DNA of 64,000 bases from a virus. The stretch's first letter is position 1. Each line of letters begins with the position of its first letter. The notes below the pieces were generated by a model, which saw only the letters and a program-made list of their open reading frames with translations, was not told the DNA's origin and did not search any database. A program made the translations under genes and the position numbers. Positions 32,702-40,894 of this stretch are shown one piece after another. The stretch lies in the IMG/VR virus record IMGVR_UViG_3300023063_000003, positions 1 through 64,000 of that record; one strand, 5' to 3'.

Positions 32702-33151
32702 TCAATCTCCCAGTGCGCCGAGCGCATTGTGCAGGCGATCGTCGAGCGTTTCGAGCGCGTGCCAGTTTGGACCAGGGACCACATCGACCAGCGGGCCGAA
32801 TGTATCAGCTTGCGTGTCGATCTGCGCATAGTATTCAGGTTCAAGCCGGCGCTGCATTTGGCTGATCAGTGCCATCGCTTCGTTGATGCGGCCCACTGCG
32901 ATGTCAACCTTCGCCGGGTCCAGTGCAGCGTCATCTTCTTCCTGCTGCGCAACGAGCAGCTTAAGCTGGGCTTCATCGACTTCAGCGAAGCATGCCGTGA
33001 AGGTCTGCACATTGTTGTTCGTGCTGACGCGCAGCACAACTTCCATCTTGCTCACATCGGCTTGCTCGACATATTTATCGACATAGTCGAGCAGCGCGTC
33101 GCGCACCTCGGTGTCTGTCATACGGACAGCGAGGTTTCGTTGTACTTCCAT
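32702..33151 (-). CDS. Hypothetical protein, 149 aa
   Basis: Not recognised. Helical and acidic (LLDYVDKYVEQADVSKME, AQLKLLVAQQEEDDAALD). Its last codons CTG GGA GAT TGA give the ribosome-binding site for the next gene. Its own start follows AGGAGATTGAC, the tail of its upstream neighbour. Confidence 0.55.
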   Translation of the reverse strand: MEVQRNLAVRMTDTEVRDALLDYVDKYVEQADVSKMEVVLRVSTNNNVQTFTACFAEVDEAQLKLLVAQQEEDDAALDPAKVDIAVGRINEAMALISQMQRRLEPEYYAQIDTQADTFGPLVDVVPGPNWHALETLDDRLHNALGALGD

Positions 33152-33152
33152 G

Positions 33153-33641
33153 TCAATCTCCTAAAATGGATTCGGGTTTCGTTTTTATCTGACCATAGAA
33201 CATGGCCAGGAGCGGGTCTGGTCTTGGAATTATTGAGTTCGTGCGGCGCACATGAAAGTGCTCATCGTCTTTCATCAGGTGCAGCATGCGCCCGGTATAA
33301 AGCGGTACAGCTTTTTCCTTCGGCCCGAACTGCGCATGGTCAGCGATCTTGGCGTGGACATTGCGCATCGCAGTCATGAACTCGGTGACACGTTCTTCAT
33401 CCAACGTCAGCTGGTATTCAGGCTGCTGGTAGTACGCCTGTCTGGTCGACGTCGTACCGACGACGCGCAGCATGTCAGCTTGCTTCAGATCGGCGATGTA
33501 CTTGCGTGCGCCCGATGATGAGAACTTGAGGAAGAAGCATACTGCGTCGAGTGTCATCGGCCGCTGGCGCAGCTCATCGATCAGCCGGGTCATGTGTTCG
33601 ATGCGACGTTTTACTGCGGTGGTGAGGCGCTGGTTTGGCAT
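33153..33641 (-). CDS. Winged-helix DNA-binding protein
   Basis: 162 residues. Residues 18-70 read as a winged helix-turn-helix: LIDELRQRPMTLDAVCFFLK (helices 1 and 2), SSSGARKYIADLKQ (recognition helix), LRVVGTTSTRQAYYQ (wing). The C-terminal half has DPLLAMFYGQI, seen in small phage regulators. Target is unknown; it may govern early or middle leftward genes. Ribosome-binding site AGGGACC precedes the ATG. Confidence 0.6.
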   Translation of the reverse strand: MPNQRLTTAVKRRIEHMTRLIDELRQRPMTLDAVCFFLKFSSSGARKYIADLKQADMLRVVGTTSTRQAYYQQPEYQLTLDEERVTEFMTAMRNVHAKIADHAQFGPKEKAVPLYTGRMLHLMKDDEHFHVRRTNSIIPRPDPLLAMFYGQIKTKPESILGD

Positions 33642-33649
33642 GATGGTCC

Positions 33650-33901
33650 CTAGAGAGTACTGACGGAGGATTTACAAACATCGCAATGATACCGGCGTAT
33701 CGCCGCATTGTTCGTCGGGTTGCGTCCGTTAGCTTGTACCTTGATATCTGGATGATCGCAGAGCAGTTTAGAAACGCGCAGTGCGATGGACTTTTCGACG
33801 CGCCTGATCACAACTTCGTCATTGACTCTAATGAGTTTATCGCGCAAAACGCACAGTTCCCTGCGCAGCACTTTGTTGATCTGTTCGGCGGGCGACGGCA
33901 T
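33650..33901 (-). CDS. Mini zinc-ribbon protein 1, 83 aa
   Basis: Unknown function. A basic helical N-terminus is followed by LLCDHPDIKV and HCDVCKSSV: C-x-H plus C-x2-C ligand pairs, a likely small zinc ribbon. The two genes upstream share the layout, so this looks like a tandem family. AAAGGAAACTAAT precedes the ATG. Confidence 0.55.
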   Translation of the reverse strand: MPSPAEQINKVLRRELCVLRDKLIRVNDEVVIRRVEKSIALRVSKLLCDHPDIKVQANGRNPTNNAAIRRYHCDVCKSSVSTL

Positions 33902-33902
33902 A

Positions 33903-34133
33903 TTAGTTTCCTTTAAGAGTCGAACCGAGGCCCGCAGTGACGAAGCACTGCATGCAGGTCACTGCATCTGCATTCACTTGCGCACTCACTTGCAGGGTGC
34001 CGTCATGCAGGCACAAGACCTGCGACGTGTAACGGGCGATCCGACTTTCATCAGGATTGATGAAGCCTGTTTCTATACTGAGCAGGGACTTTGCACGAGC
34101 GGCGAGCGCGTTGACGAGGAAGGGATTGTTCAT
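33903..34133 (-). CDS. Mini zinc-ribbon protein 2, 76 aa
   Basis: Unknown. LCLHDGTLQV and TCMQCFVT provide the C-x-H and C-x2-C pairs of the tandem family. I start at ATG 34133, which overlaps the upstream stop (TGATG) with GGAG six bases before, rather than 34145. Confidence 0.55.
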   Translation of the reverse strand: MNNPFLVNALAARAKSLLSIETGFINPDESRIARYTSQVLCLHDGTLQVSAQVNADAVTCMQCFVTAGLGSTLKGN

Positions 34134-34351
34134 CACGCTCTCCAATATGTACTGGCACCGCAGTCTTCACAGATGATCTCCGGACCCTGCTGGTATAGGT
34201 CGCCATGCTGGCATATCTTCTGGCTGACCAGCAGTACGATCTCGGCGGCCGGGTACCCGCCGGCTACTGCTGCGGCCAGGAGATCGGTGGTGCGCGCGGT
34301 GATCTGTGCACGGAGAGGCAATAAGGATAATGCAGGTAGAGGCGGACTCAC
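34133..34351 (-). CDS. Mini zinc-ribbon protein 3, 72 aa
   Basis: Unknown. Helical N-terminus (AEIVLLVSQK) then ICQHGDLYQQ and ICEDCGAST, the same C-x-H and C-x2-C pairs as its two neighbours. GTG 34351 overlaps the upstream stop (GTGA) behind GGAGG; the ATG at 34363 is in frame but less suited. Confidence 0.55.
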   Translation of the reverse strand: MSPPLPALSLLPLRAQITARTTDLLAAAVAGGYPAAEIVLLVSQKICQHGDLYQQGPEIICEDCGASTYWRA

Positions 34352-34629
34352 TTCATCCTCCATATCCGCAGGTTCTCACCTTCTTTACGCTGCGTGAACT
34401 TGAACCCAGTGGCGCGCTCCATGTTGCTGGCAACTGGTTTGCGCGTGTAAGGCACGAGGACACTGTCGCCCACTTCCATAGCTCGTGCAGTTTCGGCGAG
34501 GTTTGATGTGCGCCGCAGACCAGCATATGGTGGAAGCGGCACGCCCTTGTCGATGGGCAGCGCCTTTGGTGGCGCTGCATCCTTATCAACCGGCTTGCCC
34601 ATGAAGTACCGCTGCGTGTTTTCACTCAT
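34348..34629 (-). CDS. Hypothetical protein, 93 aa
   Basis: Not recognised. A Lys/Pro-rich start (MGKPVDKDAAPPKALPIDK) and a C-terminal domain with MEVGDSVLVPYTRKP and ATGFKFTQRKEGENLRIW, common in small phage proteins of unknown role. It follows the primase-helicase gene by 13 bases, and its last codons TGG AGG ATG AAG TGA carry the next ribosome-binding site. Confidence 0.55.
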   Translation of the reverse strand: MSENTQRYFMGKPVDKDAAPPKALPIDKGVPLPPYAGLRRTSNLAETARAMEVGDSVLVPYTRKPVASNMERATGFKFTQRKEGENLRIWRMK

Positions 34630-34642
34630 GTCCTACTCCTAT

Positions 34643-37600
34643 CTATTTTGTCGTTTTACCTCCCACTGCCTTCAGTTTAACTGGCGTGACAGGCAGAGGC
34701 GAGATCAGTGTGCTGAACTCGGTGATGCGTTTGGGTTCGGACCACGTCGTCGTGATGCCCTGCAGCGCGCGGCTGTCGATCCAGACCTTCGTCATGTGGA
34801 TGCGGTGATGCTTCAACATCGACGTGAACTTGTTGGCCGTCTCCGGCACGTTGCCGACCGTGTAGTCGAACATGACATGCAGCTCGTCGCGCGAGATGTG
34901 ACATGCGCCGGTCTGCGGGTTCGTACGAGCCAGGATCGTGAGTAGCACCTCTTTATAGTCTTCGACCTTGTTGGCACGCAGCGCATTGCGCTTGTACGTG
35001 TCGTCGCTGGGGAGCTGGTCGATGAAGAATTCCATGTTGCCGTTGATGACATTGTTCACAGCGACATCGACTGAGGTCTCACTGATGCTGATCATCGTCT
35101 GCCGGTCCTGTGTATCAATGACCTGTCCGGACAGTGCCTTGTCAGCTTTGTAGGCCATCAGGTAATCATGGAACGCTTGCAGCTCCGTCTCGATCTGGTC
35201 GAGATCAGCTTCCGAGAGCTGCAGCTTATTGGGCTGGAACCGGGCTACGTTGTGGCGACGATCGTTGAGCGTCAACACCACCGGCTCGGGTTTGTTCGAG
35301 GCGAAGATCAGGTTGGTGCGATTGTCATATTCACCGGACCCGGTCCACATGGCACGGATCGCGATCGTCGGCTCCGTGATCCAATTGCGCAGCCGGGCAC
35401 CGACGCCTTTCTCGTTGTTGAGCGCCTTCGCTTCGATCTCGTCGATGAAGGTGACGAATTTGTTGAGCAGGAAGTCGTTGTACTTTTCATTGAGGTCTTC
35501 CATCGGCCGCACGGACGTCTGGTTCAGACCGAGCAGCGGACGGATGATCTTGTGCATCATCGCGCCCTTGCCCGTGTTATGTACAGCGAAGCCATTTGCG
35601 ATGTAGTTCTGGTATGGCGCTTTCATCGTCAGGTCGTACGTCATTTCAATTCCATCAGCAATGATGCTAGCGACGGTCTCGATCTTGGTGCTGATCATAC
35701 CCAGTCCAACTGACTTGGCATGGTGCTGATCGTGATTGAGCTTATCGATTACCTTGAGATTACTGAGGGCGTCGTTGAGCGGGTTCTCATCGGCATGATG
35801 CACGATCTCGTCGACTGATAAGTACAACAGCTGTGCAGCGCGGGCGGCATCGTTACGGATGATGCTGATAAATTCGTCGAGCGACATATTGTTCATGTCA
35901 GCTTCGACAACGAGTCGCGCAGTGTGCATGCGCTTATAGTCCTTGCCGCCGACTATCTGCTTCCATGCGTAGGGATGGTGCGGGATTGAATACGTCGTGT
36001 GCCGAGGCAAACGGCCCCGTGGCTCAGCTATATGATCATTGTGATCGCCTTCTACAACGACCTCGTCACCAGGTTGCAGATCATGTAGGTTCGTGAACGA
36101 TCCATCAGGGCGCATGAATGGGTGCAGCATAGATACCCTGATACTACGACCTGTGTTGGTCGTGAGAGCGTAGAGTTGCTTTTCACCGGCCTCGACAATG
36201 CGATAGATTTCATGGAAGCCGATTGTCATGCCATCTTTTACCGACTTGGTGCGTGTGACGATACCGGGTTGCCATGTTTTGCCTTTGCCTGTTCCGAGCT
36301 TGTAGGTACCTTGGGTTTTGGCAAACGCATCCTTGACAGTAAGTGGCCGGCCACCTCTACGTGTACCACGATTGAAATCGAGCACCGTATCACCAGCCAA
36401 GCAGCCTTCGACGCCATGCAATATCCAGGCCGTCTTGGTGCGCACTTTGTACTGAAAGATGCAAGCCAACCAATTAATGAAATGGTCGAAGATTTCTGCA
36501 TCATCGTTAAGCGCGTGAGAAATCGTACGCGTAATCATCGGTGGGATGTGCATGACTTTCTTCGCCTTGGCTTTGCCGTAGATTGTCGGCTCGTATGTGT
36601 TGATGGTCTTGGTCGTCTGGTCGACGCGGATACGTGACTGCGGGTCGAAGATCATGCTCCACTCCGGGATGAAGTCACCGAGAGGGATGCCGTACTGCTT
36701 GGCGAAGTGGCGAATCTGCGTTTCGTTCTTGGCCGGGACCAGGTCCAGCAGGTCCAGCCCTGGGTCATACGTGCCACGGTAGTAGACGCTGGTCTTGCGA
36801 TCCAAGAACGTCAGGTACATCAGTCCGGACGAACTGATCTTGACCGACTGCTGCGTGAGTTCTTCCCAATATTCTGGCAACAGTTCCTTGGTGACGTAGG
36901 TCGGCTCGCCTTTGAAATTGTAGATGAAGTCCGGATTGTTCTCGGGGTGGTAGTACGCCCACGAGTCGCCGCCGTTGAGATTGAAGTAGACATAACCGCG
37001 GTCGGTCTTCATTTCGCTGATCGTGGCGCTGTCCGGTTTGGTCAATACCTGATTGGCGCCGACCATCTTATATACATACTTGCGGCTTGGCAGGCCGGTG
37101 GCTTTGCGCAGGTCGTCGATACGGGCATGGGTCAAAGCGCGATTGGCCTCAGTGCTTGCGATGGTGCTCGGGATGGTGAGCGTTGCATTCTTCCCGGCCA
37201 CGAACGTGATGCGGGACTTGTTGTTCATCGGGTCTTTGATGCCGCCCTTTAATACCGGCGAAGCGATGTAGATCAGTTTGTCATTCTGGCAGGCGGTGAT
37301 ATCCAGTGGCCAGGACAACGCGTTACCTGTCTTTGTCAGGCTCATGGCATTGCGCAGCGTGGCGACCTGGTGGTTGATACCGATCAGCCATTGCTTGAGA
37401 AGTGGTGCAGCCATTGGCTTGGACAGCTGCATGAAGACATGGGCACGCAGGTCTTTGTTCTCGATGCCGTAGGACGCCGAGTATTGGATCACGTACGAGA
37501 TGTCGTCGAGGCCGAGTTCCTTGAGGAAGGCAGACACTGTGGTCAGGTTCGGGATGCCATCGAGATCGAGCACGATCCAGTCAGTGGCTGCGTTGCTGTC

Positions 37601-37840
37601 CGTGCTGCCCTTGCGTGACTCGTTCATGAGTGGCTTGGCGATTGAACCCTTGAGCATGCAGTGACCGAGCGCGGCGTGTTTGCGTATGAGTTGTTCGAGA
37701 CGCTTGATATCGGTGCAGGGTTCCTCGATCGAGGTGAACTCGTATGCGTTCGGGTAGGGATACTTTTCAAGGGTGCCATCTTTCTGCTTGACGTACGTTT
37801 TTGTGAGCGAAATCGATGCCTTGAGAAAGATGAGTTTCAT
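34643..37840 (-). CDS. Primase-polymerase/SF3 helicase containing an intein
   Basis: 1065 codons, giving a 789-residue mature protein after removal of the intein at residues 480-755. N-terminal part: DWIVLDLDG (hDhD) and LRAHVFMQLSKP fit an archaeo-eukaryotic primase-polymerase domain. C-terminal part: an SF3/D5-type helicase with Walker A GVEG-TGKG (split by the intein), Walker B FIDEIEAK and sensor NLIFASNKPEPVV. It would prime and unwind phage DNA. It follows the AT-rich element at 38004-38127 and lies first in its transcript block. The N-terminal primase call is moderate, the helicase call good. Confidence 0.85.
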   Translation of the reverse strand: MKLIFLKASISLTKTYVKQKDGTLEKYPYPNAYEFTSIEEPCTDIKRLEQLIRKHAALGHCMLKGSIAKPLMNESRKGSTDSNAATDWIVLDLDGIPNLTTVSAFLKELGLDDISYVIQYSASYGIENKDLRAHVFMQLSKPMAAPLLKQWLIGINHQVATLRNAMSLTKTGNALSWPLDITACQNDKLIYIASPVLKGGIKDPMNNKSRITFVAGKNATLTIPSTIASTEANRALTHARIDDLRKATGLPSRKYVYKMVGANQVLTKPDSATISEMKTDRGYVYFNLNGGDSWAYYHPENNPDFIYNFKGEPTYVTKELLPEYWEELTQQSVKISSSGLMYLTFLDRKTSVYYRGTYDPGLDLLDLVPAKNETQIRHFAKQYGIPLGDFIPEWSMIFDPQSRIRVDQTTKTINTYEPTIYGKAKAKKVMHIPPMITRTISHALNDDAEIFDHFINWLACIFQYKVRTKTAWILHGVEGCLAGDTVLDFNRGTRRGGRPLTVKDAFAKTQGTYKLGTGKGKTWQPGIVTRTKSVKDGMTIGFHEIYRIVEAGEKQLYALTTNTGRSIRVSMLHPFMRPDGSFTNLHDLQPGDEVVVEGDHNDHIAEPRGRLPRHTTYSIPHHPYAWKQIVGGKDYKRMHTARLVVEADMNNMSLDEFISIIRNDAARAAQLLYLSVDEIVHHADENPLNDALSNLKVIDKLNHDQHHAKSVGLGMISTKIETVASIIADGIEMTYDLTMKAPYQNYIANGFAVHNTGKGAMMHKIIRPLLGLNQTSVRPMEDLNEKYNDFLLNKFVTFIDEIEAKALNNEKGVGARLRNWITEPTIAIRAMWTGSGEYDNRTNLIFASNKPEPVVLTLNDRRHNVARFQPNKLQLSEADLDQIETELQAFHDYLMAYKADKALSGQVIDTQDRQTMISISETSVDVAVNNVINGNMEFFIDQLPSDDTYKRNALRANKVEDYKEVLLTILARTNPQTGACHISRDELHVMFDYTVGNVPETANKFTSMLKHHRIHMTKVWIDSRALQGITTTWSEPKRITEFSTLISPLPVTPVKLKAVGGKTTK
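35576..36403 (-). other. Intein with HNH endonuclease motif in the helicase P-loop
   Basis: 276 residues in frame. Block A begins CLAGDTVLDF (Cys1), block B has SMLHPF (His94), block F/G ends in GFAVHN with the next extein residue Thr. All splicing residues appear to be intact. Residues 200-228 carry an HNH motif (VHHADENPLNDALSNL, then NHDQHH), typical of homing endonucleases. The insertion splits Walker A between GVEG and TGKG, a site often used by inteins. The host helicase needs splicing to be active. Confidence 0.9.
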
Positions 37841-38003
37841 TTGAGTCTCTGGAAGAATTTGGTAGGAAATTGGCTATAGCGAGGCTTTCCGCTGGGCATC
37901 ACTGTAGCATGTGGCTGTTGGTGTCGTAAAGCACTGCTGAGCGCAGCACAAAGACCGGAAGAGTGGAATTTGTAAGTCGTTGATTTCAAACGTACTCTTC
38001 TGC

Positions 38004-38127
<124 letters not shown>

Positions 38128-38140
38128 ATGTTAAAAAAGT

Positions 38141-38172
38141 AATAGCCACGACCTTCGCAGGTCGTGGCTATT
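38141..38172. terminator. Strong terminator ending the early block
   Basis: A perfect 13-pair stem, AATAGCCACGACC with GGTCGTGGCTATT, around a six-base loop. On - it is followed by ACTTTTTTAAC, so it ends transcription from the early genes at 38195-40894 and separates them from the primase-helicase block. Confidence 0.85.
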
Positions 38173-38194
38173 TATATAGTTTATATCGTTTATA

Positions 38195-39169
38195 TTAAAC
38201 GGTCGTAACAGGCTTCGGTGCACGCCGCATTTTTGGCTTAGCTGCTTCGACTGCTTTCGATTCAATCGGTGCGATCGGCGCAACCACTGCCGGCTTCACA
38301 GCTTGCACGTGGCCGTCGATCATGCTGCGATCATCAAGCTCTGGCAGATTGCCGCCACGCTCCATGTATTCGTTCAGCTCGCGATCGTGCTGAACGTAGA
38401 ACGACTTGAGCCACAACATCATGTCATCCTTGTTGGCCTTGATGAACTTGGTGTCTGCTGCTGCATCGAGCTTGCCGCGCAGCAGTGATACCAAAGCCGA
38501 CTGCGTGGCCTTGTCGTATGCACGGATGACGCCAGCGTATAACTTGTACTGCACGTGTGCTGGCAAACCGTCGAACTGTGTGTCGACTTCATCGTGCTCG
38601 AATTCGTGACCATTGAATTCTTGCAGATGCGAGATGATGCGTCCTGCCATCTCAACGAGTTGTGCACGGTCGTCGTTGATCATCTTGACCTTAGCAGCTT
38701 TGAGCACAGCTGGATCGATGTCGACAGCTGCTGCCATTGCATCGAGCAGCGTGTCGTTGCTGTCAGGTTGACGGTCGATCTGGAACCGAATCGTTTCAGC
38801 GATGGACAGTGGCACATCGTTTTGCTGCGTGGCCAATTGCGTCAACTGGCCTGCCATGTAATTGCGCGTGATCATCAATCGTTCGATGATGTGTGCGTTG
38901 CTCATGACCGGAGCGAAGCCCAGATCTTCAGTGAACTTGTCATTGACCTTGGCCTCGTCGATCGCTGCGTGCGCATCACAGTAATCGTCGATGGTTGGAA
39001 CATCAGCGAGCGTGCGGCCACTGCGATTGGCTGCAATGTTTTCGATTGCATCGAAGCGCAGATAGCCGCGCGTGTACGCGATGACCGTTGCGTTGAGTGA
39101 ACCGATGACGGATTTGAGAATCGTTTTGCCGACGGATGCTGGGAGACCGTGATGGATAGAAGTGAACAT
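38195..39169 (-). CDS. Hypothetical early protein, 324 aa
   Basis: Not recognised. Mostly helical and acidic in the middle (HEFEHDEVDTQFDG, SALVSLLRGKLDAAADT), with a Pro/Ala/Lys-rich tail ending KMRRAPKPVTTV. It lacks membrane segments. Its leader shares AGATTGAATG and TGATTG blocks (as read on +) with that of the early gene at 40160-40894, so the two may share a regulator. A strong terminator follows. Confidence 0.6.
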   Translation of the reverse strand: MFTSIHHGLPASVGKTILKSVIGSLNATVIAYTRGYLRFDAIENIAANRSGRTLADVPTIDDYCDAHAAIDEAKVNDKFTEDLGFAPVMSNAHIIERLMITRNYMAGQLTQLATQQNDVPLSIAETIRFQIDRQPDSNDTLLDAMAAAVDIDPAVLKAAKVKMINDDRAQLVEMAGRIISHLQEFNGHEFEHDEVDTQFDGLPAHVQYKLYAGVIRAYDKATQSALVSLLRGKLDAAADTKFIKANKDDMMLWLKSFYVQHDRELNEYMERGGNLPELDDRSMIDGHVQAVKPAVVAPIAPIESKAVEAAKPKMRRAPKPVTTV

Positions 39170-39204
39170 GATGTGATCCTGTAGATTGAGATTGAATGTG
39201 ATTG
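39170..39204 (-). promoter_or_regulatory. Early leader element, copy 2
   Basis: Read on +, AGATTGAATG (39189-39198) and TGATTG (39199-39204) lie just before this gene; the same two words, two bases further apart, lie at 40912-40929 before the first early gene. A shared leader or operator is likely. No canonical -35/-10 pair was found nearby. Confidence 0.35.
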
Positions 39205-39245
39205 GGTGCTACTCGTTCCGATACGTGGGTACTGCGTTCTTGCGG

Positions 39246-39443
39246 CTACATTGGATTCTCCTTGCGTCTAAAGAACGCGTGAACTGCGAGCGGCACCTTG
39301 TCGTGCTCTTCACGTTCGGCAACGATGTCGAACGGATCGCGTGTGGCTGGGTCGATATAAATGTCGACCGTGATTGTCAGTGAGACGCTGCCCATGTAGA
39401 GCAGTTCATTGACGCTGAACTCCGAAGTCTCTTCGGTACTCAT
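39246..39443 (-). CDS. Hypothetical protein, 65 aa
   Basis: Not recognised. Starting at ATG 39443: MSTEETSEFSVNELLYMGSV, then a beta strand (SLTITVDIYIDPATRDPFD). A small acidic soluble protein. The longer frame to 39497 overlaps the tiny membrane gene and is not used. It follows that gene by one base. Confidence 0.5.
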   Translation of the reverse strand: MSTEETSEFSVNELLYMGSVSLTITVDIYIDPATRDPFDIVAEREEHDKVPLAVHAFFRRKENPM

Positions 39444-39444
39444 G

Positions 39445-39564
39445 CTATGGATACCGCAGTGAGCACGCGATGATTGTGATGACGAACATCGCCACACATG
39501 CCAACACGATTTCGAGAAAAGCTTTGAGCTTTGAATACGGACGAACTGTTGGAATACGTTTCAT
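39445..39564 (-). CDS. Tiny membrane protein, 39 aa
   Basis: A basic start MKRIPTVRPYSKLKAF is followed by a single hydrophobic helix (IVLACVAMFVITIIACSL). The ATG overlaps the upstream stop (ATGA), with GGAAAA as a weak ribosome-binding site. It is part of a chain of overlapping small genes, several membrane-bound. Function unknown; possibly early host takeover at the membrane. Confidence 0.5.
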   Translation of the reverse strand: MKRIPTVRPYSKLKAFLEIVLACVAMFVITIIACSLRYP

Positions 39565-39848
39565 TTTATTTTTCCGATGACGTTGAACTGACCTTGATAG
39601 TATCGCCCGCCGTCGATGTAACCGACTGACTTGCGACCCAAACTGATGAGCGCTGAACAGATCAAACTGCCCGTCGCTGCGACCATCACACCACTAAATG
39701 TGCCCCAGTGAAGGATATTTAGAAACACGAAAACTGCGAGGTCCATTGCCAATGGTTTTCCCAATAATTGCAAGCGTCTACGCCATGACAATTTGAAAAA
39801 CAAGAACAACAAACCGAGTGCGACGATGACGCCCGACTCGATGATCAC
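39561..39848 (-). CDS. Small membrane protein, 95 aa
   Basis: Two or three hydrophobic segments (VIVALGLLFLFFKLSW, LAVFVFLNILHWGTF, MVAATGSLICSALISL) with basic loops. GTG 39848 overlaps the upstream stop (GTGA) behind GGGGTGAC; an earlier GTG at 39863 is less likely. Unknown role in the early membrane-protein block. Confidence 0.6.
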   Translation of the reverse strand: MIIESGVIVALGLLFLFFKLSWRRRLQLLGKPLAMDLAVFVFLNILHWGTFSGVMVAATGSLICSALISLGRKSVGYIDGGRYYQGQFNVIGKIK

Positions 39849-39997
39849 GACGTCACCCCGCACTGAACACGCATCACTGCGCGCATAGGATTATTTATTT
39901 TGAACGCAGCAATTGCGTCCGCACTTTCAACGTCACCCATCGGCCGCGTCTTGTGCAAGACACTGCCGAGCATGAACATGATCACAAAGCGTTCCAT
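39845..39997 (-). CDS. Tiny early protein, 50 aa
   Basis: Reads MERFVIMFMLGSVLHKTR, then MGDVESADAIAAFKINN and a short tail. The first 17 residues are hydrophobic enough for a membrane anchor. AAGGAG precedes the double ATG, and its stop overlaps the next GTG start. Unknown function. Confidence 0.55.
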   Translation of the reverse strand: MERFVIMFMLGSVLHKTRPMGDVESADAIAAFKINNPMRAVMRVQCGVTS

Positions 39998-40158
39998 CAT
40001 TTCTCCTTCAACCGAGTGCGCTGTTCTTCGATCAGCACACTCGACAATATTTCTTCAGCTCGAAGACGTTGCATCTCCGAGTCCTTGCATTCCGTTGAAC
40101 GTGACCACTCAAGCAATCGAGCGGCCATGCACAATCGCTTGAAGTGATCGTCGCTCAT
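39997..40158 (-). CDS. Tiny helical early protein, 53 aa
   Basis: MSDDHFKRLCMAARLLEW and on to EEILSSVLIEEQRTRLKEK: highly charged, helical, soluble. The final codons AAG GAG AAA TGA carry the next gene's ribosome-binding site. It starts two bases after the previous stop. Function unknown. Confidence 0.55.
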   Translation of the reverse strand: MSDDHFKRLCMAARLLEWSRSTECKDSEMQRLRAEEILSSVLIEEQRTRLKEK

Positions 40159-40159
40159 A

Positions 40160-40894
40160 TTAAGCAGCGACTGGCTTCATCGTGTTCAGCTTCTGCATCA
40201 CACGATCGTTGACCGCAGTGACTTTGTCCTTGCTGCTGTTGAACCAGCCGCCGACTTTCGTCTTGGCGGCATCAACGTGTACATCAGCACGTTTCTCTGC
40301 GATGTAATAGAACACCCACGACGCAGCCTTGCCACCGAGTACAGCGCCGGCAATGATTGCCAACGCCCACACGATCCAACCAACCCACGCAGCGCCAGTG
40401 ACGGCGACTGCGCCAACCATCAGCATGCCGCCGAGCGTGCCGACCAACACACCGACACCAGCTGCTGCTGCGACGGCGCACACGAAGCTCACAGCCACAC
40501 GTTTCCACGATGGCAGCTCGAAGCCTTCCATCAACACGTCCATGGCCGCTGCCATGCGTGCTGCGCGCGATGCATCTTCGTCAGCGGCAACGAACACCTT
40601 CGGTTCCTCGGTGCGCAGTGCTGCCTGCTCCACAGCTTGCAGCGCAGCGATACGCTTCAGCTCAACTTCAGCGGCGAGCTTCACAGCCAGCGCTTCTTTT
40701 TCCTTCTTCTCTTTACGCAGACGCTTCAACTCAGCCTGCTGCGCAGCCTTGGCCTCAGCCTGTGCTGCTTCCTCACGCGCAGCCTTCAGCTCAGCGCGAC
40801 GTGCTGCGCGTGCTTCAGCCTGGGCCTTGAGCACATCACCGTTGATGACGTTGATGTGTTTGCCGTTCGATGCCACGTTGATCTGCTTAGCCAT
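40160..40894 (-). CDS. Early membrane-anchored coiled-coil protein, 244 aa
   Basis: Starting at ATG 40894 (AAAGGA upstream), residues 1-20 are polar, about 20-100 form a long Ala/Glu/Lys coiled coil (EARAARRAELKAAREEAAQA), then a membrane region has three hydrophobic stretches (VAVSFVCAVAAAAGVGVLV, GAVAVTGAAWVGWIVWALA), and the tail is basic. It is the first leftward gene, so probably among the first expressed. Function unknown; the layout suits a membrane scaffold. Confidence 0.6.
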   Translation of the reverse strand: MAKQINVASNGKHINVINGDVLKAQAEARAARRAELKAAREEAAQAEAKAAQQAELKRLRKEKKEKEALAVKLAAEVELKRIAALQAVEQAALRTEEPKVFVAADEDASRAARMAAAMDVLMEGFELPSWKRVAVSFVCAVAAAAGVGVLVGTLGGMLMVGAVAVTGAAWVGWIVWALAIIAGAVLGGKAASWVFYYIAEKRADVHVDAAKTKVGGWFNSSKDKVTAVNDRVMQKLNTMKPVAA

